Assembly: GCA_964610985.1 (NCBI GenBank)
Contig: CAZSZJ010000012.1
Coordinates: forward strand, 1 to 36,543
From: JARIHD01 sp964610985
Lineage (GTDB): Bacteria > Patescibacteriota > Saccharimonadia > Saccharimonadales > UBA4665
Length of the DNA stretch: 36,543 nt
Reading direction: 5' to 3'
Shown: positions 22,423-30,635 of the stretch, piece by piece
How positions within the stretch are numbered: position 1 is the stretch's first letter
How the letters are laid out: each line of letters begins with the position of its first letter
Position numbers and translations under genes: made by a program
The notes under the pieces: generated by a model
The model's input: the letters and a program-made list of their open reading frames with translations, nothing else
What the model was told of the DNA's origin: nothing
Databases searched by the model: none

Positions 22423-23556
22423 CTATTCGTATTCCGTCTTTCTCTTACGTCTAGTCGGACTTATAGTAGCCCATTGCTGCTCTTCGCGCGTTTGGTCACC
22501 CTGGGTGGCATCCCCATCCTCTTCGACACGGAATATTTCATCTGCCTGTAAGCCCCTGTCGGCCGCTTCTGCAGCGGCAGCGCCACCAAGCTGATTCGAG
22601 ACAGGTTTTTGTTCGGTGCTAGCTGCCTGCTGAGATCCAGGAATTGCCGCGCCACGGCTCACAACAGGCTTGACGCCATAGGTCGCACCATCGAATGAAT
22701 CATCCTGGGACGTTTCCCCGCTAAGAGGAGTCCAAGTCTCATTGCGCTGCCAGGGCGCTAACTCTTCATCGCCGGGCTGAGTATCTGTAGGTGTGACCCT
22801 GGTTTCCGCAGTAGTGCCGGGCGTCGAATCGCGACGGCTGGAAGCCCGGGCTAGACCCAGTCTCGGATCTTCATAATCGTCGCTATAATCATCACTGGCT
22901 TCTGCCGCAGTTCGCCTACGATCGCCGGTTGGATATCCCCATGGTTGTTGTTGGGTCGCTTGTTGAGCCCGGAATTCCTTGGTCGCGCCTTTTTGGGGGC
23001 CAAAACCGCCTACTGGGGGTTGGTTATAATCGAATGCGCCCTGAGACGGAGCTTGATCTCCAAAATTTTGAGGAGCAGGAGCATAGTTCCTTGGGGTGTT
23101 TGATGCATTTTGCGGAGCCATGTTGGCCGCGTTAGGCCGTTGGCCATGTCCGCCCTGAACTGTTCGCATTTTCTTTGTGACCTCATGACGGTTGATCGCT
23201 GCCCTTTGCTCGCGCGAGGCGGGTACAGGTCTACTCTCGGTTATCGGGAAACCCGAAGGCGTCGTGCCTCGCTCAATCCGAGTTATAACTATTGGGTCGC
23301 CCAAAGCATCTCTGATAAAATTAAAGCCCGGCGTGTTCTCTCCCCCACTTTGCTGAGGTGGCACGGCTTCCGCCATACCCACCCGGCCGACATGCTCTGC
23401 GATGCGCTCCGTGTGCGGACTATCATTATAGGGCGCTTCTTTGCCGTGACGAACATAGTGAATACCATCTGTTACAAATGTTTCATAGCCACCCATATTG
23501 TGAGGTTGATTAGGGTGACCATGTGATGGATAGTTATAAGGGTTGGGCTGGTTCAT
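22423..23556 (-). CDS. low-complexity Gln/Pro-rich hypothetical protein, 377 aa
   Basis: Function unknown. No signal peptide or membrane helix is visible. The first 130 residues are mixed (NYPSHGHPNQPHNMGG..., IVITRIERG). The middle is rich in Gln, Pro, Asn and Ala and probably disordered, and the protein ends in a basic patch RRKRKTEYE. It has no strong ribosome-binding site (AATCAATAATTATT before the ATG). Its promoter is one of the three TGCTAATGT promoters, linking it to the CHAP hydrolase and the Thr/Pro surface protein. It could be an intracellular or surface scaffold. Confidence 0.6.
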   Translation of the reverse strand: MNQPNPYNYPSHGHPNQPHNMGGYETFVTDGIHYVRHGKEAPYNDSPHTERIAEHVGRVGMAEAVPPQQSGGENTPGFNFIRDALGDPIVITRIERGTTPSGFPITESRPVPASREQRAAINRHEVTKKMRTVQGGHGQRPNAANMAPQNASNTPRNYAPAPQNFGDQAPSQGAFDYNQPPVGGFGPQKGATKEFRAQQATQQQPWGYPTGDRRRTAAEASDDYSDDYEDPRLGLARASSRRDSTPGTTAETRVTPTDTQPGDEELAPWQRNETWTPLSGETSQDDSFDGATYGVKPVVSRGAAIPGSQQAASTEQKPVSNQLGGAAAAEAADRGLQADEIFRVEEDGDATQGDQTREEQQWATISPTRRKRKTEYE

Positions 23557-23580
23557 AATAATTATTGATTACTCATTTAT

Positions 23581-23609
23581 ACATTAGCACTTTAATGCAC
23601 TTCAGTCAA
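23581..23609 (-). promoter_or_regulatory. TGCTAATGT-class promoter of the low-complexity protein gene
   Basis: TTGACT (23604-23609), 17 nt ending TGC, then TAATGT (23581-23586). The same arrangement occurs before the CHAP gene and the 31854 gene. The ATG at 23556 follows about 17 nt after the expected start of transcription. Confidence 0.65.
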
Positions 23610-23675
23610 GTTTATGCGAAGACATAACGACTCATAGAAGTGCATATATGTAGGCAGCATTCTAAAGGACTTATT

Positions 23676-23697
23676 AAAAGCGCCGCTTAAACGGCGC
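23676..23697 (-). terminator. intrinsic terminator after the receiver gene
   Basis: GCGCCG pairs with CGGCGC around TTTAAG, followed on the minus strand by TTTTAAT. It closes the pyrG/receiver unit. Confidence 0.75.
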
Positions 23698-23744
23698 CAC
23701 AGCGAACTAATATACCGGTCCAACCTGCCGATTAGCTGGGGATT

Positions 23745-24149
23745 CTAGGCAACGCCTAGGTGTTTTTTGATACGGTCAATGACTTCAGTAATAACAACTT
23801 GTGATTTAACAAGGTAGTCGTCTACGCCTAACGCTTCAGCCCGCTTTTTGTCGCTGTCCTGGCTAAGCGCAGTCAACATAACAACCTTCAGATTAGCCGT
23901 TTCCGGGGTGTTACGCAAAATGTCGAGTACATCAAAACCACCGATCTTAGGCATCATAACATCCAAAAGCACTAAGTCGGGCTTAAAACTAACGGCCGCA
24001 GCCAGTGCGTCTTCGCCATTCGCAACGCGGTGAATCTCGAAGCCCTCAGCCTCGAGTCGCACCATATATACACTGGCAAGCGCATCATCGTCCTCAACAA
24101 AAAGAATTCTTTTCGGGTGGAGTGGTGGCTGGGCAGTTGTTGTATCCAT
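23745..24149 (-). CDS. stand-alone CheY-like response regulator receiver
   Basis: 134 aa. All phosphorylation residues are in place: D20/D21, the phosphoacceptor D63 (LVLLDVMMP), T93 (VVMLTAL) and K115 (DYLVK). The C-terminus ends after the last receiver helix, so there is no output domain and it must act on another protein. It contrasts with the pseudo-receiver at 15937, which has lost its Asp. It comes 27 nt after pyrG, in one unit with it, and a terminator follows. Confidence 0.93.
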   Translation of the reverse strand: MDTTTAQPPLHPKRILFVEDDDALASVYMVRLEAEGFEIHRVANGEDALAAAVSFKPDLVLLDVMMPKIGGFDVLDILRNTPETANLKVVMLTALSQDSDKKRAEALGVDDYLVKSQVVITEVIDRIKKHLGVA

Positions 24150-24176
24150 AAGTCCTAAGCTACGCTATTCCCCGAC

Positions 24177-25781
24177 CTATGGCAATAGGCTTTTGATAAA
24201 ACCGTCGAACATCGGGTGCGGCTTATTTGGCCGCGACTTGAATTCGGGGTGGAATTGACTCGCGACAAAAAATGGATGGTCGATGCCCTCGATCATTTCA
24301 ACCAAGTTACCGTCAGGGGACAAACCGGCGGGACGAACACCCCACGCCTCATATTGGTCACGGTAATCGTTGCTACATTCGTAGCGGTGGCGGTGGCGTT
24401 CGGTAATCTCAGCCTGGCCGTACAGCTTGGCGATCAAACTATCCGGAGCAAGAACACAAGGATAGTCACCCAGACGCATTGTACCGCCCGTGTTTTCTTT
24501 GCCGTGCTGGTCAGTCATAGTATTAATGACGACATTTTTACCGTTTGGATCGACTTCGGCAGTAGTTGCATCCGCCACACCATGATTGCGGGCCGCTGCG
24601 ATAACTCCCATCTGTAGCCCCAAACAAATACCTAAGTATGGGAGACGGTTGGCTAACGCATGCTGGGCAGCGCAAATCTTCCCTTCTATACCACGCGAAC
24701 CGAATCCACCAGGAACAACGATACCGTCCACTTCTTTCAGTGCAGCTTCTGCATCTGCCTGCGATTCAAGTTTTTCAGCGTCGATCCAGGTAATGGCGAT
24801 GCCGGTATTGTTGGCCCAGGCCGCCGAGCGCAACGCTTCAAAAACAGACATATACGTATCCAGATTGTCCAAATATTTGGCAACCACGCCGACACGCACC
24901 TTTTTGTCCTGGGGCGTTACGGCACGAGCTACCAGTTCACGCCATTCACTAAAGTCTGGCTGCTGCACGTCCTCTTCTAGGCCAAGCCGTTTGCAAATAA
25001 CAGATGTAAGCCCAGAGTCTTCTAGAGTGAGCGGCACTTGGTAAATAGTAGGCGCATTAGGCAGTAGTGCGATCGCCTCTTCGCCTACACCACAAAATAA
25101 AGCCAGCTTGCGTTTAATACCCTCGGCCGTGGGCTGTTCGGTACGAGCCACCAAGATATCGGGGGCAATGCCCATGCCGCGCAGATCACGCACTGCATTT
25201 TGGGCAGGTTTAGTCTTAACTTCATTGCTCGCACCCAGATACGGCATATATACGACATGCACGTACAAACAATCTTCGAGTCCAACACGAAGACCAAACT
25301 CACGAATTGCTTCCAAAAAGCTCTGACTCTCTAGATCACCGACCGTTCCGCCGATCTCTATGATATGTACATCAAAACCTTCTGCAGCAGCACGAATGTA
25401 ATCTTGGATGACAGCCATAACATGCGGCACAATCTGAACCGACTGCCCTTCGTATTTGCCTGCCCGTTCGTCTTCGATAACCTTTAATAAAACGCGACCC
25501 GACATCAGCGAACTCGCTTGTGTCAGTTCTTGGTCCAAAAACCGTTCATAATGACCCAAATCAAGGTCTGTTTCCGCCCCGTCCTTCGTCACAAAACACT
25601 CGCCGTGCTCACGAGGATTAAGCGTACCGGCATCTACATTGAGATACGGGTCACATTTTTGGATGTTGACGCTTAGTCCGCGGGCTTTGAGTGTATTGGC
25701 GATCGAGGCGGCGGTGATACCCTTTCCTAAACCAGAAAGCACACCACCAGTTACAAAAATATACTTTGTAGGCCTTGCCAC
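24177..25781 (-). CDS. pyrG: CTP synthase
   Basis: Makes CTP from UTP with glutamine or ammonia. The synthetase half opens with IFVTGGVLSGLGKGITAASI (the ATP loop) and CDPYLNVDAGTLNPREHGE. The glutaminase half shows IVVPGGFGSRGIEGK and LGICLGLQMGVIAAARN, with the catalytic Cys, and ends FHPEFKSRP. The length of 534 aa is standard. It starts at GTG 25781 after an AGAGGTG leader. It is interesting that CTP, the product, is also the co-substrate expected for the CarS-like enzyme at 3064, although the genes are far apart. Confidence 0.98.
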   Translation of the reverse strand: MARPTKYIFVTGGVLSGLGKGITAASIANTLKARGLSVNIQKCDPYLNVDAGTLNPREHGECFVTKDGAETDLDLGHYERFLDQELTQASSLMSGRVLLKVIEDERAGKYEGQSVQIVPHVMAVIQDYIRAAAEGFDVHIIEIGGTVGDLESQSFLEAIREFGLRVGLEDCLYVHVVYMPYLGASNEVKTKPAQNAVRDLRGMGIAPDILVARTEQPTAEGIKRKLALFCGVGEEAIALLPNAPTIYQVPLTLEDSGLTSVICKRLGLEEDVQQPDFSEWRELVARAVTPQDKKVRVGVVAKYLDNLDTYMSVFEALRSAAWANNTGIAITWIDAEKLESQADAEAALKEVDGIVVPGGFGSRGIEGKICAAQHALANRLPYLGICLGLQMGVIAAARNHGVADATTAEVDPNGKNVVINTMTDQHGKENTGGTMRLGDYPCVLAPDSLIAKLYGQAEITERHRHRYECSNDYRDQYEAWGVRPAGLSPDGNLVEMIEGIDHPFFVASQFHPEFKSRPNKPHPMFDGFIKSLLP

Positions 25782-25979
25782 CTTACACCTCTTTTACTCA
25801 CTTTACGCACTATAGTAACCTACAATGCTTTTAATCGCAAGGAAAGATTTAGGGAAGCCTCTTTTGGCGTCTAAGGAGCAATACCAGCCATAGGAGCGGC
25901 AAAATCACCCGGCCAGATATTCTCACCTCATAAGGCGACCTCCGCCATACCCACTCCACCGAAACGTGGACTCACACCT

Positions 25980-27206
25980 TTACTTGCGCAAAAACTCGAG
26001 CGCTGCTTCTTTTTGCGGGTCTCTGTTGTTTTTGTAATCGTCGTCGGTCATCTTAATTTCTTTGTCCGGATTAATACCTTTTTTGTCGATATTTTGGCCA
26101 TTTGGACGATGCCATTTAGCGACCGTTATCTTGATCTCACTTCCGCCAGGAAGCGGGTAAATCTCCTGGACGCTTCCCTTTCCATAGCTCTTCTGGCCAT
26201 ATAAAGTCGCCACGTTATTGTCGCGCAGCGCGCCAGCTACAATCTCGGAGGCGCTGGCACTGCCTTCATTGATGAGTACAACGGTCGGCATGCCGGCAAA
26301 TACAGGATCACTAGAAAGCTCGGAAACATGACTCTTGGTCACGATTCCACCACGTCGTTCCTGCACAATAGTTTTGCCATTTGGAACCCACATTTCAGAT
26401 ATTTTGATAGAGCTATCCAGCCGACCGCCGGGATTATCGCGCAGGTCAAGCAATATCTTGGTCGCACCCTTGGCCTTCACCTCCGAAGCTGCAGTACTCA
26501 TGAGGCTGTATGTGTCTGGGCTGAACTGGCTGATCGATATAAGACCAATATTACCGTCGACAACCTCCCATTTAACACTGGGGATTTTAATGTCGTCACG
26601 GACAATCTTGAGGGTAATGTCTTCGGACTTAGCACGGACAATACGAAGCTTGACTTCAGTGTCTTTGGGTCCGCGTATCTTGCTGACCGCCTCTTCGATA
26701 TTCATATCTACCGTCGATTCGTCGTTGATGGACGCAATAATATCTTGCGATCGTAAGCCCGCCTTGTCGGCCGGAAAACCATTGATTGGCGATACAACGA
26801 TCAAGTTATTGTTGTCGTCTTTGCCGAGCTCTGCGCCAATGCCCGTAAATGAACCTGTCAGTTGTTCTTCAAACTTTTGGGCGGCCTCTTTGCCAAAATA
26901 CTGCGTATATGGGTCGCCAGCGGCTGCGGCCAGGCCTTTCTTCATACCGTCCATCAATTTCGTTTCATCTAGCTTGCCGTCGTAATGACTACGGATAAGG
27001 TCGTAAGTGCGCTCGACAGATGAGTAATCCAGGTCTTCAGATAGCTTTCTATTACTTTCCTGGACGGTCGCACCAAACATGACTGTACCGTTGCCAACAC
27101 CGAGACCAAATAGAAAAATCAGTGCCGCGCCACCGGTTAGGGCGACTGTTTTTAATATACCTTTAGTTTTTGAACCGCCATCAGCAGCATCCTGTTCCGT
27201 ACGCAT
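25980..27206 (-). CDS. ctpA: carboxy-terminal processing protease (S41 peptidase)
   Basis: 408 aa. After a cytosolic start and a membrane helix (about residues 19-47, ILKTVALTGGAALIFLFGLGVGNGTVMFGA) come the helical N-domain, a PDZ domain (about 115-195, GIGAELGKDDNNNLIVVSPINGFPADKAG) and the S41 core: LLDLRDNPGGRLDSSI, the Ser in INEGSASASEIVAGAL and the Lys in KSYGKGSVQ. These proteases trim envelope proteins and control wall hydrolases. It is 3' of the CHAP hydrolase and has its own TATAAT box and ribosome-binding site (AGAGGG). Confidence 0.95.
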   Translation of the reverse strand: MRTEQDAADGGSKTKGILKTVALTGGAALIFLFGLGVGNGTVMFGATVQESNRKLSEDLDYSSVERTYDLIRSHYDGKLDETKLMDGMKKGLAAAAGDPYTQYFGKEAAQKFEEQLTGSFTGIGAELGKDDNNNLIVVSPINGFPADKAGLRSQDIIASINDESTVDMNIEEAVSKIRGPKDTEVKLRIVRAKSEDITLKIVRDDIKIPSVKWEVVDGNIGLISISQFSPDTYSLMSTAASEVKAKGATKILLDLRDNPGGRLDSSIKISEMWVPNGKTIVQERRGGIVTKSHVSELSSDPVFAGMPTVVLINEGSASASEIVAGALRDNNVATLYGQKSYGKGSVQEIYPLPGGSEIKITVAKWHRPNGQNIDKKGINPDKEIKMTDDDYKNNRDPQKEAALEFLRK

Positions 27207-27247
27207 TACGCTTCCCTCTTGCTTCCCATGTTATATCGTTGTCGTTC

Positions 27248-27253
27248 ATTATA
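27248..27253 (-). promoter_or_regulatory. -10 box of ctpA
   Basis: TATAAT on the minus strand, 41 nt before the ATG at 27206. It lies directly after the T-run of the CHAP-gene terminator, so ctpA has its own promoter. Confidence 0.5.
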
Positions 27254-27255
27254 CC

Positions 27256-27291
27256 GAAAAAGATGGCCCCTCGAAAGGTTTTCGAGGGGCC
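27256..27291 (-). terminator. intrinsic terminator after the CHAP hydrolase gene
   Basis: A perfect 12-bp GC-rich stem (27265-27276 with 27280-27291, 3-nt loop) is followed on the minus strand by TCTTTTT. It separates the CHAP gene and ctpA. Confidence 0.85.
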
Positions 27292-27325
27292 AAATAAGCG
27301 GCATATGGAGCTAACATTCAGTCAG

Positions 27326-28459
27326 TTAGTATTTGCGCCACTGAGTCGAGAATTCACCATTTAAATTGGCATTGTACTGGGCCACGTAAATCTTGTCGGC
27401 TTCAACCTCCAGAACGTACATGGCATGGCCCCACGCACCGGAGGTACTAATGGCCACATCGCCAGGTTGCGGTACGCGCGAAACCTCGATGCCGTTGCGG
27501 TTTGCGGCAGCAACCCAGTCTTTGGCATTACCATAATAGCGTGGTGCACTGCGGCCGGAAGCTTCTACTGCCCAGGCAGCATATGAGACACATTGGCGCG
27601 TACAGTATCCCCACTTGTCGGGCCCGTCGTTGTCCACGCAGCCTGGAGCGGTACTCATGCTAAACCCGGCATTGGCATAGGGGTATGCCTGAAGGTTGAA
27701 GTTTTGAGCATTACCACTAAAGCGCAGGAAATAGTAGCCGCCATCGGTGGTGTTATTGGCACGACGCTGAGCGGCAATCAATGACTCAATTTTGGCTTGG
27801 TTATCTTTGGTCTTCTGGTTGTATTCACTTTGTTGCGATTGATTGTAACTCAGCATGTGGGCCTGTTCGGAGCGGGCGTTCGCCAACACGGCACGCTGGG
27901 CTTGCTGTTCGGCCAATAAGCGCTCGACTTGGATCTTTTGCTCTTTTAGCTGATTTTGCAGGTCGTTTATATGTTGCAATGTGGCCTGGATCTTGTTTTT
28001 GACAGCGGTTTGATACTCTTCTTTGTCAACAAAATCACTCAAATTTTTGCTGGTAGCCAACATTTCGATAGTAGTAATCTTGCTCTCCACGTACGATACG
28101 CGGATGCTTTCACCCAAAATGCTACGCTGACGAGCCAGTTCGGCTTCGTTGGCGACTATGGTAGCCTGGATTTCGTTCTGCTTGGCGGTGTTTTCATTAA
28201 TCTGGCCTTGGACGCTATTAATCTGGCCCTGCAAACGGGTGATGGCGTCCTGGTAGCTGACCGCCTGATCCTGCAACTGCGCAACAGCACTGCGATTATT
28301 GGCGTTTTGCTGCTGCAGCTGACGGATTTGATCGGTGATAGAGTCCGCCGTTACGCGCGGCACAATGCTCATACCCACTGTCAAAATTGCCGAGGCCACC
28401 AAAAATGTGATAGTTGTTGCACGGTTTTTGACTAATTTTTTCAAGGATAGTTTTTTCAT
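27326..28459 (-). CDS. PcsB/CwlO-like peptidoglycan hydrolase: signal peptide, coiled coil, CHAP domain
   Basis: 377 aa. A signal peptide or anchor (MKKLSLKKL... ITFLVASAILTVGMSIVPRVTA) is followed by a long heptad coiled coil (about 42-240, IRQLQQQNANNRSAVAQLQ...) and a C-terminal CHAP domain with the catalytic Cys in RQCVSYAAW and His in WGHAMYVLEV. This is the architecture of PcsB, activated by FtsEX in streptococci, and ftsX lies just upstream here. CHAP domains cut peptide or amide bonds of peptidoglycan. The ORF can be read to 28504, but that part lies inside the promoter, so the start is ATG 28459 (MKKLS). Confidence 0.9.
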   Translation of the reverse strand: MKKLSLKKLVKNRATTITFLVASAILTVGMSIVPRVTADSITDQIRQLQQQNANNRSAVAQLQDQAVSYQDAITRLQGQINSVQGQINENTAKQNEIQATIVANEAELARQRSILGESIRVSYVESKITTIEMLATSKNLSDFVDKEEYQTAVKNKIQATLQHINDLQNQLKEQKIQVERLLAEQQAQRAVLANARSEQAHMLSYNQSQQSEYNQKTKDNQAKIESLIAAQRRANNTTDGGYYFLRFSGNAQNFNLQAYPYANAGFSMSTAPGCVDNDGPDKWGYCTRQCVSYAAWAVEASGRSAPRYYGNAKDWVAAANRNGIEVSRVPQPGDVAISTSGAWGHAMYVLEVEADKIYVAQYNANLNGEFSTQWRKY

Positions 28460-28485
28460 TTTTATTTTATTATCTTGTACTTTAA

Positions 28486-28514
28486 ACATTAGCATATCCC
28501 CCATGTTTTCGCAA
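28486..28514 (-). promoter_or_regulatory. TGCTAATGT-class promoter of the CHAP hydrolase gene
   Basis: TTGCGA (28509-28514), 17 nt ending TGC, then TAATGT (28486-28491). It shares the exact core and spacing with the promoters at 23581 and 31819. A leader of about 20 nt lacks a clear ribosome-binding site. Confidence 0.7.
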
Positions 28515-28522
28515 GATTACGC

Positions 28523-28633
28523 CCAAACCAGAAAGTATCCCGTGAGAGGGACTGGGCGTACAAGCCCAGCGAGACAAGACAAGATCCAATGGCAGGCGAG
28601 TGAGTCCCGAACGCGGGATACTTTCTGGTTTGG
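28523..28633. other. 111-bp long-stem element of unknown function
   Basis: The arms 28523-28542 and 28614-28633 are a perfect 20-bp inverted repeat (CCAAACCAGAAAGTATCCCG), extended by a G-T and a G-C pair. Next come a 3x3 loop that could form tandem G-A pairs, a second helix GGGACT/AGTCCC (28548-28553 with 28603-28608), and a nested hairpin GGGC/GCCC around GTACAA. On the plus strand a terminator follows at 28655-28684. It may be a structured RNA or a mobile-repeat relic. I see no SRP-RNA or tmRNA signature. Confidence 0.45.
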
Positions 28634-28654
28634 CCATTCTTCTAGGAGGCGTTG

Positions 28655-28684
28655 AAAAAGCTCGCCGGATATGACGAGCTTTTT
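28655..28684. terminator. bidirectional terminator between ftsX and the 111-bp element
   Basis: AAAAAGCTCG and CGAGCTTTTT form a 10-bp stem with a 10-nt loop and give a T-run in both directions. It ends ftsE-ftsX on the minus strand and could end a plus-strand RNA from the 111-bp element. Confidence 0.8.
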
Positions 28685-28708
28685 CGGTATTATTTAAAAA
28701 TGTGCGAT

Positions 28709-29653
28709 TTACTTCTTGGTTTTAAACTTGAGATACCGCCGGGTCGCTACAATTGAAGAGGCGGCTCCTATAAGTATACCAACTCCCAATTGCATAAGCA
28801 AAAAGTGCCAGAAATTGTCGCGGAAGTACGTTGCTGCATAGCCGATATCCAAAAGACCCAGAGACGTCGCCTCCAGCGATGACCGCCAGAGCGCAAACAT
28901 CGAGTGCAGCAGCAGAATCGAAATAATCGCGGCTAGCGCACCATAAATAATACTTTCCACCACAAACGGCCCGCGAATATACGACGTACTCGCGCCCAGC
29001 AGCCGCATAATTGTCAGCTCATCGCGCCGGTTGAATATCGCCATTTGAATCGTGTTAAAGATAATGAGTACCGTCACCACTGCAAACACTGCAACGGCAA
29101 TAATCCCCGCCCGCTCCAGTATGTTCGCCGAATGCGTAATCTTGTCGATCGCCTCTTTGCGATTGTCAGAATACGAGGTCTCGTCTGACTGCAACGCCAC
29201 AATGTCATCCTTAGAAAGGAACGTTTTTATTTCGGCCAACTTATTCAAATCTCGGGGTTTTATCAGGATAGTTGCCGGCAATGGATTGTCGGTCTGCGAA
29301 ACGGCAGCTAGCAACTCCGGGTTGCCCGCATTGTCCGCAACGTACTTTTTGAGCGCATCTTCTTTAGAAATAAATTTTACGCGCTCAACATTGGGGAGCT
29401 TCTGAATGTCGGCAACGAGCTTGTTTCGTTGCGCTTCCCCCACTTCGTCCTTCAGGTATACGGATATGTCGATCTTGTCAGTAATCGTCTCGATGGTGTT
29501 ACTAAATGTAGCGTTCGCAATAAGCGAAAACAACACGATCGAAAGTGTCACAACCATCACCGCCATTGCCGCGATCGCCAGCCAGGCGTTGCGCACAAAG
29601 TTAATCGCCCCCGTACTAATAATGCGGGATAATGTTACAAATTTACGCTTCAT
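28709..29653 (-). CDS. ftsX: cell division protein FtsX
   Basis: 314 aa. FtsX is the membrane half of FtsEX, which passes ATP-driven motion to wall hydrolases outside. The N-terminal cytosolic start (MKRKFVTLSRIISTGAINFVRNAWLAIAAM) and the first helix precede a large extracellular loop (about 50-165, DKIDISVYLKDEVGEAQRNKLVADIQ). Three more helices follow, including IFNTIQMAIFNRRDELTIMRLLGAS, a hallmark. It overlaps ftsE as ATGA (29650-29653) and comes before the CHAP hydrolase, its probable partner. Confidence 0.96.
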   Translation of the reverse strand: MKRKFVTLSRIISTGAINFVRNAWLAIAAMAVMVVTLSIVLFSLIANATFSNTIETITDKIDISVYLKDEVGEAQRNKLVADIQKLPNVERVKFISKEDALKKYVADNAGNPELLAAVSQTDNPLPATILIKPRDLNKLAEIKTFLSKDDIVALQSDETSYSDNRKEAIDKITHSANILERAGIIAVAVFAVVTVLIIFNTIQMAIFNRRDELTIMRLLGASTSYIRGPFVVESIIYGALAAIISILLLHSMFALWRSSLEATSLGLLDIGYAATYFRDNFWHFLLMQLGVGILIGAASSIVATRRYLKFKTKK

Positions 29654-30333
29654 GCGTTATATGCCGCCTTTGCCCGGTCGCTCACGATCTGGCCATGTTC
29701 GATGGTAACGACCCGGCGTTTTAGCTTATTTACCACTTCTTGGTTGTGCGTTGTCAGCAAAACAGTCGTTCCGTAGCGGTTGATCTTTTCTAGGACGGCG
29801 ATCACATCCCAAGCGTGCTTGGGATCGAGGTTACCGGTCGGCTCATCGGCAATCAGAATCTTGGGTTGGCGCACAATCGCGCGTGCAATCGCTACCCGCT
29901 GACGTTCACCACCTGATAGTTCCATAGGCATGCGCTTTTCTTTACCCTTTAAATTCACGATATCCAAAACTTTGGGCACAGTGTGCCGGATTTCGCGGTT
30001 GCCCATGCCCACAATCTCCAGAGCAAAGGCCACATTCTCAAAAACAGTACGATTGGGCAGCAATTTAAAATCCTGAAAAACCACACCGATTTTGCGGCGC
30101 AGCAGCGGAATATCTCTGTCTTTCAGTTTGTCATAGTCAATGCCGCCGACAATAATTTTGCCACTGGTTTGGCGTTCCTCACGCGTTAACAATTTCAACA
30201 GCGTGGACTTGCCTGCACCGCTCTGCCCCACTACAATCACAAATTCTTTCGGCTCAACATGCAGGCTAACACGATCGAGTGCCGGTGTCGCGATGCGACC
30301 ATATTTCTTTGTTACCCTATCCAGCAAAATCAT
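29650..30333 (-). CDS. ftsE: cell division ATP-binding protein FtsE
   Basis: 227-aa ABC ATPase. Walker A GQSGAGKS (36-43), Q-loop VFQDFKLLPNRTVFENVAFAL, signature LSGGERQRVAIARAI, Walker B ILIADEPTGNLD and the H-loop TTHN are all intact. It powers FtsX. The ATG at 30333 is 7 nt after an extended -10 box, so leaderless. Confidence 0.97.
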   Translation of the reverse strand: MILLDRVTKKYGRIATPALDRVSLHVEPKEFVIVVGQSGAGKSTLLKLLTREERQTSGKIIVGGIDYDKLKDRDIPLLRRKIGVVFQDFKLLPNRTVFENVAFALEIVGMGNREIRHTVPKVLDIVNLKGKEKRMPMELSGGERQRVAIARAIVRQPKILIADEPTGNLDPKHAWDVIAVLEKINRYGTTVLLTTHNQEVVNKLKRRVVTIEHGQIVSDRAKAAYNA

Positions 30334-30340
30334 CCTTGGT

Positions 30341-30349
30341 ATTGTACCA
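30341..30349 (-). promoter_or_regulatory. extended -10 promoter of ftsE, leaderless type
   Basis: TGGTACAAT on the minus strand, 7 nt before the ATG at 30333. There is no convincing -35. Confidence 0.6.
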
Positions 30350-30401
30350 TAAGCATTTCAGACTTTGTTTATTATACCCGGCATACATCCCGCAAGTTCC
30401 C

Positions 30402-30436
30402 TAAAAAGAGAAAACTGCCGGTTTTATCCGGCAGTT
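30402..30436 (-). terminator. intrinsic terminator of the 36-aa ORF unit
   Basis: AACTGCCGG and CCGGCAGTT (9 bp, 6-nt loop) are followed on the minus strand by TTCTCTTTTT. It ends the small unit whose promoter is at 30636-30664. Confidence 0.8.
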
Positions 30437-30483
30437 AACGCATATGACTAGTGTGATCAGTTCCTGAGCACGTTATTCGCTCT

Positions 30484-30594
30484 TCAGCGTGAATGTGCGT
30501 AAGGTTGATCTTCTACTTTTATTGGTTCGGGCAACATGATCGTTGGTTTTAGTTGCATTACTGAACTAATAAAAGTTACGTTTATTTTTGTCAT
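30484..30594 (-). CDS. small ORF, 36 aa, with own promoter and terminator
   Basis: The gap between prfB and ftsE holds an ATG ORF ending in TGA (opening MTKINVTFISSVMQLKPTIM, ending EDQPYAHSR). Ahead of it is AGGAG (30608-30612), 13 nt before the ATG, which is rather far. A small hairpin CTGTT/AACAG lies just before that. The promoter is the best in the window (TTGACA, 17 nt, TATTAT) and a clean terminator follows, giving a transcript of about 220 nt. Either the peptide or the RNA itself is the product. The peptide has no signal sequence and no known match that I recognise. Confidence 0.5.
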   Translation of the reverse strand: MTKINVTFISSVMQLKPTIMLPEPIKVEDQPYAHSR

Positions 30595-30635
30595 ATTTGT
30601 TTTGTTTCTCCTGTTTATTTTTTAACAGTACCTAC

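Noticed and set aside
25782..25979. RNA gene in the 198-nt gap between pyrG and ctpA
   Set aside because: Only short GC-rich inverted repeats and no promoter-terminator pair; I see nothing firm in this gap.
28523..28633. SRP RNA, 6S RNA or tmRNA in the long-stem element
   Set aside because: The GGAA-type apical motif and conserved symmetric-loop bases of small SRP RNA are absent on both strands; size and layout do not fit 6S RNA or tmRNA.
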